Part shown: positions 59,180 to 64,000 of the stretch, piece after piece | Layout of the letters: the number at the start of each line of letters is the position of its first letter | How positions within the stretch are numbered: position 1 is the stretch's first letter | From: an uncultured Clostridia bacterium | Lineage (GTDB): Bacteria; Bacillota; Clostridia; Christensenellales; Borkfalkiaceae | Assembly (NCBI GenBank): GCA_947589085.1 | Contig: CANPZD010000004.1 | Location: forward strand, 1 to 64,000 | Length of the DNA: 64,000 bases | Direction of reading: 5' to 3' | Program-made: the position numbers and the translations under genes | Notes under the pieces: model-generated | Seen by the model: the letters and a program-made list of their open reading frames with translations, nothing else | Databases searched by the model: none | Told to the model about the DNA's origin: nothing

Positions 59180-59904
59180 CAGCTCCAGGAGATCCCTTCA
59201 TCGTTCTTGACGACGTTCCGGATCAGATTTTCCCCGTCATAGAACATGATGCTCACGGCGCCCTCGCCGTCGCTGTGGGCAAGCGGCACATTCGTGCGCA
59301 CTTTGTCCCCTTCGGCAAGATAGACGTCGTCGATCCCGCTGATGATCGTCGTAAAGGAATCCGAATGGCGCAGGCGAATGGAATAGCCGTCCGTTGCGTT
59401 CCCGTAAACGGATTCCAGCGTCCCTTCCACGGGGGCGTAAACGGTGCACTCGGCCGTGAAGCTCATAACGCCCGTCTCGGAAACGGTGACTTCGGCGTCT
59501 ACATATTCATTGACCACGGGCGAAAGTTTGAAATCGGAATAGACGCGGGCGTCCGCCGTCTGCGCATTCCCCTGGAAAAGCCCGCGCACAAAGGTGTTGA
59601 TCGCGCTGTTCGGAATAAACAGATTGGTCAAAAAGATCGTCGCGCAAAGAGCAATGACCGCGACAAGCTCGACGAGCAGAACTTTCCTTGCGGGACTGCG
59701 GCGGTTGACGGTCTGCATTTCGCGCTCGATCGGCTTGCTTTCTGCATAGGCGGGATCGCTTGCTTCCATCCGGTCGTTGACCTCTTTCACAAGCTGATCG
59801 GAGAGCGGCTCCTCTCTCCACTTTTTCTTTTTTTCCTTTTTGCTGACGGTCACCGTTTCAACGGGAATTTCCAGCATTTCGGCATAACTGATCTCATCAT
59901 TCAT
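59179..59904 (-). CDS. spoIVFA: SpoIVFA-like M23-domain membrane protein
   Basis: A 241-residue single-pass membrane protein: charged N-terminus, transmembrane segment at about 75-95, then an extracytoplasmic LytM/M23-like domain (~150-235, with TDGYSIRLRHSD and AEGDKVRTNVPLA). The classical zinc ligands are not evident, so it is probably a non-catalytic scaffold. SpoIVFA anchors and restrains SpoIVFB, and the one-base overlap with that gene supports the name. AAGAGGTG precedes the ATG at 59904; a much longer frame upstream is antisense to the desulfurase gene and is rejected. A sigma-E-like promoter lies upstream. Confidence 0.8.
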   Translation of the reverse strand: MNDEISYAEMLEIPVETVTVSKKEKKKKWREEPLSDQLVKEVNDRMEASDPAYAESKPIEREMQTVNRRSPARKVLLVELVAVIALCATIFLTNLFIPNSAINTFVRGLFQGNAQTADARVYSDFKLSPVVNEYVDAEVTVSETGVMSFTAECTVYAPVEGTLESVYGNATDGYSIRLRHSDSFTTIISGIDDVYLAEGDKVRTNVPLAHSDGEGAVSIMFYDGENLIRNVVKNDEGISWS

Positions 59905-59957
59905 ATAACACCTCTTGAAATTGTGATTGCGGGGCGTCTTTTCCGCCGAGCTATAAC

Positions 59958-59986
59958 AATGTATGCAAAAAGATTTGCGAATAGAA
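59958..59986 (-). promoter_or_regulatory. sigma-E-like sporulation promoter of spoIVFAB
   Basis: On the minus strand TTCTATT (59980-59986), 14-bp spacer, CATACATT (59958-59965). The -10 matches the sigma-E consensus CATACANT exactly and the -35 matches KMATATT at 5 of 7. SpoIVF genes are sigma-E targets in Bacillus, so the match is meaningful. Confidence 0.7.
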
Positions 59987-60127
59987 GAAAAAAAAGCTGT
60001 CGAATGCACGCGAGACCGCAAGATTTTCATACAATAACGGCGAAACTTTTTCGCTCCGCCGCGCGCCGCACGGAAACTTTGGAAGAAAACTACAAAGTCC
60101 TCCCGGCGGAAGAGGACTCTTTTCGCA

Positions 60128-60156
60128 TTGACATTTGCCTGGAAAGCCGCTATAAT
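60128..60156 (+). promoter_or_regulatory. Consensus sigma-A promoter of the desulfurase gene, leaderless
   Basis: Perfect TTGACA (60128-60133), 17-bp spacer, perfect TATAAT (60151-60156). Six bases (GAAGCT) separate the -10 from the ATG at 60163, so the expected transcription start is the A of the start codon. Confidence 0.88.
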
Positions 60157-60162
60157 GAAGCT

Positions 60163-61257
60163 ATGAACGTCTATCTCGACCACGCGGCGGCAACGCCGCT
60201 GCTTCCCGAAGTATTCGAGGAAATGAAACCGCTTCTCTGCAGGGAGTTCGGCAACCCGGACTCTCTCCACGCATACGGAAGAAGAGCGGCCGCATATATC
60301 ACGGACGCGCGCGACCGCGTCGCGCGCACACTCGGCGTTGCGCCCGGCGAAGTCTACTTCACCTCGGGCGGAACGGAGGCGGATAATTGGGCGGTGCGCT
60401 GCCTCGGCGCGGGCGACCTCGTTCTCTCCCCCATCGAGCATGCCGCCGTTCTCTCCTCCGCGCCTCTGCGCGGCGGGAACGTATTTATATGCCCCGTCGG
60501 GGAGGACGGCGTCGTGACGAAGGCGCATTTGGGGCGTACCATGCCCGAGCATGCGGGCATGGTGGCCGTGATGTCCGTCAATAACGAAACGGGGGTCGTG
60601 CAACCCGTCGAAGAGCTTGCAAGGGCGGCCCATGCCTGCGGAGCGCTGTTCTTTTCCGACTGCGTGCAGGCGGCATGCAGCCGGGATCTGAAACAAATAA
60701 CCCGCGTCTGTGACGCGATCTCCCTCTCCTCGCACAAGCTGGGCGGTCCCAAGGGCGCGGGCGCGCTCATCGTAAAAAAGGGAGTCCCGCTCAAACCTCT
60801 GATCGCGGGCGGAGAACAGGAACGCGGCCTGCGCGGTGGAACGGTGAACGTTGCGGCCGGCGTCGGATTTGCGTGCGCGCTGGAACTCGCCCAGCAGCGG
60901 CGCGAAGCGTTCTGCCGGCATACGGGCGCGCTGCGCGATCTGTTTGAAGAGATCGTTCTCTCCGCGCTCGGCGGCGCGGTGCGGGTCGACGGAGAGGATC
61001 GTGCGCCGAATATTTCGCATCTGACTTTCGAGGGCGGCGGCGCGGCGCTTCTGTCCCTTCTCGATCTCAAAGGCGTGGCGTGCTCGGCCGGCGCGGCATG
61101 CTCGGCCCACGCCTCTCTTCCCTCGCACGTGCTGCGGGCCATGGGCAGAACGGAAGAACAGGCCGCTATGGGATTGAGGTTTTCGTTCGGACCGAATACC
61201 ACGGAACAAGAGACCGTGTATGCGGCAAACGTTGTAGTCGATTGTCTGCGCCGATAA
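60163..61257 (+). CDS. Cysteine desulfurase (NifS/IscS family)
   Basis: PLP enzyme of 364 residues that takes sulfur from cysteine for Fe-S clusters or tRNA thiolation. Motifs: YLDHAAATP at the N-terminus, TSGGTEADN (68-76), PLP-stacking His93, the PLP lysine Lys192 in SSHKLGGPKG, and the sulfur-accepting Cys313 in SAGAACSAHASLPS. It could supply MnmA. There is no ribosome site; the start codon coincides with the predicted transcription start. A long in-frame extension upstream crosses the promoter and has no homology. No IscU or NifU gene is next to it. Confidence 0.95.
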   Translation: MNVYLDHAAATPLLPEVFEEMKPLLCREFGNPDSLHAYGRRAAAYITDARDRVARTLGVAPGEVYFTSGGTEADNWAVRCLGAGDLVLSPIEHAAVLSSAPLRGGNVFICPVGEDGVVTKAHLGRTMPEHAGMVAVMSVNNETGVVQPVEELARAAHACGALFFSDCVQAACSRDLKQITRVCDAISLSSHKLGGPKGAGALIVKKGVPLKPLIAGGEQERGLRGGTVNVAAGVGFACALELAQQRREAFCRHTGALRDLFEEIVLSALGGAVRVDGEDRAPNISHLTFEGGGAALLSLLDLKGVACSAGAACSAHASLPSHVLRAMGRTEEQAAMGLRFSFGPNTTEQETVYAANVVVDCLRR

Positions 61258-61264
61258 AAACAGC

Positions 61265-61299
61265 AAAAAAAACCGGGGAATGTTTCCCCGGGATTTTTT
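61265..61299. terminator. Bidirectional terminator, desulfurase / kinase genes
   Basis: CCGGGGAA / TTCCCCGG (61273-61280 with 61284-61291, loop TGT), flanked by A and T runs, between the convergent genes. Confidence 0.87.
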
Positions 61300-61306
61300 T
61301 ATGCGC

Positions 61307-62047
61307 TTATTGCCAATCGCACACGTTGACCCATTTTGCCAAAAACTCCTGCTCCTCCGGTTTTTTCTTGACCGACTGCGACGCCGCAACGATGGGAAGA
61401 ATGCGCTGCACATACTGGATCGCGGTGTCCGTTTTGAGACAGAAAAGTTTGAGATATTTTTCGGCGAGTTCGTCTTTGCCGTTCAGTTTGAAGATGAGAT
61501 AGGTGCGCGCCGCGTCGGCGGAACCGTTGCCCTGTGTGGCGTGCGACCAATCGATGATATAGGGCGTGCCGTCCTTCGTCAGGATCACGTTGCTGGGCTG
61601 GTAATCCCCGTGGCACAGCTTCTTGTGGCGGGGAAGTCCGTCGAGCCGTACGTGCAGGTCGTAACGCACGGTCGCGGGGAAAGCGCTCGCCGAAATTTTG
61701 GCGTGCATCTTATCGCGCAGGTGCCCGAGAAGCGGCACTTTTTCCTTGCTCATGCGGATCTGCAGATCCACAAAAAAATCGAGATATTCATCCGTTTTTT
61801 CGGGATGCTTCTGCATGAGTTCTTCCAGCGTTTCCCCCTCGATGTATTCCCACACGAGCGACCATTTCCCGTCGATGACCGAAACGCCCAGAACTTTGGG
61901 AATATTTAGAGACGTCTCCTCCACGCGCGCCTGATTGAGCGCCTCGTTGAGGATATCCGCCTTCGAATAGCGGGCGTCGAACGATTTTACAAGGCGGTTG
62001 CCGTCGCGGAAAAGCTGCTTGCCCGCGCTTGTATGAATGAGTTCCAT
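61307..62047 (-). CDS. Aminoglycoside phosphotransferase-fold kinase
   Basis: A 246-residue protein of the APH/choline-kinase superfamily. Key motifs are the catalytic loop CHGDYQPSNV (His146, Asp148, Asn153) and the metal-binding IIDWSHA (Asp166). The N-lobe is short, with a Lys in NRLVKSFD. The substrate is unknown; similar Firmicutes proteins act on sugars, choline or fructosamines rather than antibiotics, so a resistance role should not be assumed. AAGGAGGG precedes the ATG at 62047. Confidence 0.82.
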   Translation of the reverse strand: MELIHTSAGKQLFRDGNRLVKSFDARYSKADILNEALNQARVEETSLNIPKVLGVSVIDGKWSLVWEYIEGETLEELMQKHPEKTDEYLDFFVDLQIRMSKEKVPLLGHLRDKMHAKISASAFPATVRYDLHVRLDGLPRHKKLCHGDYQPSNVILTKDGTPYIIDWSHATQGNGSADAARTYLIFKLNGKDELAEKYLKLFCLKTDTAIQYVQRILPIVAASQSVKKKPEEQEFLAKWVNVCDWQ

Positions 62048-62091
62048 ATTTCCCTCCTTAACGGCGGACCTCACCGCCTTGTTTGTTCGTA

Positions 62092-62120
62092 TTATACCCG
62101 AAAATCCTCCTTTCGTAAAT
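62092..62120 (-). promoter_or_regulatory. sigma-A promoter of the kinase-like gene
   Basis: -35 TTTACG (62115-62120), 17-bp spacer, -10 TATAAT (62092-62097), leader about 38 nt with AAGGAGGG. Confidence 0.75.
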
Positions 62121-62210
62121 ACCTTTGCGAAAAAATTTTGCGCTTTGCGTCAAAAAAATCCCCGCGCCTTTACGGGAAATTTATTTGCGGAAATCTCTAT
62201 GGCCATGTCC

Positions 62211-62239
62211 TTGCTTTTTCGCGGGACCCGTGCTATACT
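62211..62239 (+). promoter_or_regulatory. sigma-A promoter of the beta-helix gene
   Basis: -35 TTGCTT (62211-62216), 17-bp spacer, -10 TATACT (62234-62239), leader about 52 nt ending in AAAGAGAAAGG before the ATG at 62298. Confidence 0.75.
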
Positions 62240-62297
62240 TCTCCTGAAAAGAAGATGCGTGCGCCGCGGAAGATACCGCCCGCAAAGAGAAAGGCTC

Positions 62298-64000
62298 ATG
62301 GAAAAGAAGAAAACCGTAAAGATCGTTGCGATCGCGCTTGCCGCCGTCATCGTCCTTGCGATCGCGTGCAGCATTCCCTTCCTGCTCCCCCGCGGGACGG
62401 AAGAGGTCTCCTATGAATTCGAAGCCCCGACGCTCAAAGACGAAGTCTCCTATCCCAAGTCCCACGACGGAAAAAACTACTATGTAGCAGCCGACGGAAA
62501 GGACATTGACCACGCCGACGGCTCCATCGAAAATCCCTACAACATCGACGCGATCCGCTGGTTCACGCGCGACAAAAAAGAGGGCGACGAGCTAAAATTC
62601 AAGGCCGGCGACCAAATCCTATTAAAGCGCGGGGACGTCTTTGAAGACAATCTCGAGATCCGCTATTGCCACGGCGAACCCGACAACCCCATCACGATCG
62701 CAACCTACGGCGACGCGGCGGAAAGACCCCGCATTGTGATCGAACAGGATGTGCCCCGCTTGAGCGATTCCATCGGCATCGTGAGCGCCGTAATGCTCGT
62801 CCGCTGCTCGGATATCGTCGTCCGCGACCTCGAGGTCGAACTCAAATGGCATTCGAGAAAGACGACGAAAGACTGCGGCGTGGGCATCGTCGCCGAATAC
62901 GACCATGCGAACGGAAATCGCTATCAAAATCTCTACATCGTGAACAATGTCGTCCACTCCGCGTGCTATGAAGAGCCGGAAAGACCTTTCTTTGCCAACA
63001 CGGCGGGCATCAAGGTGAACGGCTTCGAGGATTTCTACGACGACACGCCCGACGTCGGATATGTGATGACGGGCGTATGGTGTACGAACAACCTTGTCTA
63101 CAACATCGGAAGGACGGGGATCGGCGCGGGCGGCTGGATCCTGAACGACGGCATGATGCAGATGAAGTTCACCACCTTCTACGACGTGCATCTCGACAAC
63201 AACGTCTGCTACAACATGGGCTGTTGCGGCATCAGCGCGGGCGCGGCGACGAACTGCACGATGAACCGCAACCTCATCCACGACGCCGGCGTCTATGTGT
63301 GCGGCGATTACGACGGGGACGACCCGCCGCAGGAGGGCGAGGGCGGCATGATGTCCATCTGTTTGCGGGACGGCGAGATCGCGTATAACGAGGTGTATGA
63401 TATCTACCGTCAGGGCACGCCTTACGACGCGATGGGCATCGACATCGACTGGAACTGCACGAATATCACCGTCAGATACAACCACACCTATAACTGCGAG
63501 GGGAGCGGCATCGCCACAATGGCAAACGCGAACGGCAAGATCCTCAACAACCGCGTGGAGGACAATCTCGCCTATACCAACCAATACGGACAGATCGCGG
63601 TGTGCGACTATGTGCCGTGGGGGCCGCAAAACGTATTGTCGCGCGAATATATCCGCAAAAATTCGCCCGACCTGCTCGCACTCACCAACCTCGAAGTCGC
63701 CGAAAATCTCATCAAAGCCGCCCCCGAAAACGGAAAGAACGTCCTCGGCGAAGATATCAAAAAAAGCATGTTCCTTGCAAAAAAGGCAAACGGCGAGGAA
63801 GAATGGAAGGGAAACAACTTTCACGACAATCGCGTCGTCTACACGGGAAACGGCGACAATTTCTACTTCAACCGCGTGATCGACGAAACGTCGGAGACCA
63901 AGAACAAGGCGCATTGGTACCGCTTTGCGGACAACAGGTACTTCGCCCCCTCCCTCTCCGCCTTCCCCTGCGTGGACACGACCCCGGACAACAAGATCAA
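62298..64000 (+). CDS. Exported right-handed beta-helix protein (3' truncated)
   Basis: About 567 residues are visible before the window ends, with no stop. An N-terminal hydrophobic segment (about 8-30, IVAIALAAVIVLAIA) serves as signal anchor or possible lipoprotein signal (AIAC). Repeating turns with Asn and Asp ladders, such as YQNLYIVNNVVHSAC, DVHLDNNVCYNMGCCGIS, TNCTMNRNLIHDAG and GEIAYNEVYDIYRQ, are typical of parallel beta-helix (pectate-lyase-like) proteins acting on polysaccharides. It starts with a YYVAADGKD.. segment common in this group. The substrate cannot be named. Confidence 0.85.
   Translation, partial: MEKKKTVKIVAIALAAVIVLAIACSIPFLLPRGTEEVSYEFEAPTLKDEVSYPKSHDGKNYYVAADGKDIDHADGSIENPYNIDAIRWFTRDKKEGDELKFKAGDQILLKRGDVFEDNLEIRYCHGEPDNPITIATYGDAAERPRIVIEQDVPRLSDSIGIVSAVMLVRCSDIVVRDLEVELKWHSRKTTKDCGVGIVAEYDHANGNRYQNLYIVNNVVHSACYEEPERPFFANTAGIKVNGFEDFYDDTPDVGYVMTGVWCTNNLVYNIGRTGIGAGGWILNDGMMQMKFTTFYDVHLDNNVCYNMGCCGISAGAATNCTMNRNLIHDAGVYVCGDYDGDDPPQEGEGGMMSICLRDGEIAYNEVYDIYRQGTPYDAMGIDIDWNCTNITVRYNHTYNCEGSGIATMANANGKILNNRVEDNLAYTNQYGQIAVCDYVPWGPQNVLSREYIRKNSPDLLALTNLEVAENLIKAAPENGKNVLGEDIKKSMFLAKKANGEEEWKGNNFHDNRVVYTGNGDNFYFNRVIDETSETKNKAHWYRFADNRYFAPSLSAFPCVDTTPDNKI

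Noticed and set aside
59170-60162. In-frame upstream extension of the desulfurase to 695 residues
   Set aside because: It runs antisense through spoIVFA and across two promoters, and the family starts at NVYLDHAAATP.
59179-61413. Long open frame of 744 codons on the minus strand through the desulfurase gene
   Set aside because: Only its last 241 codons (spoIVFA-like) have a ribosome site and domain sense. The rest is antisense to the strongly supported desulfurase.
61307-62047. Aminoglycoside resistance gene
   Set aside because: Only the general kinase fold is recognisable; there is no close resemblance to known APH resistance enzymes.
1-64000. CRISPR array, insertion sequence or prophage
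   Set aside because: No regularly spaced direct repeats with unique spacers, no transposase, integrase or phage structural gene was seen on either strand.

Overview
The window reads as a chromosomal segment of a fairly GC-rich Firmicute, most likely an uncultured, spore-forming member of the Clostridia. Supporting signs are near-consensus sigma-A promoters with 17-bp spacers, AGGAGG-type ribosome sites, a spoIVFA-spoIVFB pair with a sigma-E-like promoter, a PyrR-led pyr operon with the PyrK/PyrDB dihydroorotate dehydrogenase, rbgA-rnhB-yraN synteny, pyruvate phosphate dikinase, formate-tetrahydrofolate ligase and a BspA-type surface lipoprotein. Genus and species cannot be told from the sequence.

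Layout. 1-500: repeat-rich intergenic DNA. 500-4.9 kb: gap and fba (divergent), then ktrA/ktrB potassium uptake. 4.9-10.5 kb: a 1866-residue SF1 helicase/nuclease. 10.6-14.3 kb: tmk-rimM-trmD-rbgA-rnhB-yraN (rplS is missing from its usual place). 14.4-28.5 kb: purine operon purE-C-F-M-N-O-H-D-L, then fhs and mutY. Here the two PurH activities are separate proteins (PurO-type IMP cyclohydrolase plus a stand-alone AICAR transformylase). 28.6-32.9 kb: an SDR enzyme, a polysaccharide deacetylase and a Ca2+-type P-ATPase. 33-39 kb: pyrR-B-C-F-K-D-E with an attenuator leader. 39-44 kb: a phosphoesterase, mgtE with a long structured leader, a flavin-type protein, an MmcQ-like protein and mnmA. 44.0-44.4 kb: tRNA-Arg(CCG) preceded by ~116-bp repeats that carry its 5' half. 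44.4-48.8 kb: an AT-richer LRR lipoprotein with a riboswitch-like leader. 49-56 kb: EF-G-like GTPase, XRE regulator with paired operators, a possible small RNA, ppdK, a SecB-like protein and a lipase. 56.5-64 kb: NlpC/P60 lipoprotein, rsmA, spoIVFA/FB, cysteine desulfurase, a kinase-like protein and a truncated beta-helix protein.

How the genes work together. fhs makes 10-formyl-THF, which PurN and the AICAR transformylase consume, so placing it at the end of the pur operon couples cofactor supply to purine synthesis. The pyr operon holds every UMP step after carbamoyl phosphate and is probably controlled by UMP through PyrR. gap, fba and ppdK are glycolytic. rimM, trmD, rbgA, rsmA, mnmA and tRNA-Arg serve translation.

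The most interesting signals are non-coding. Five genes (ktrB, tmk, a phosphoesterase gene, a Ca2+-ATPase gene, a cysteine desulfurase gene) have promoters whose predicted start lies 0-7 nt before the ATG, with no Shine-Dalgarno site, which suggests leaderless mRNAs. The mgtE and LRR-lipoprotein leaders have interleaved helices that match no riboswitch class I recognise. The tRNA-Arg repeat array is unusual. No insertion sequence, prophage or CRISPR array was seen.
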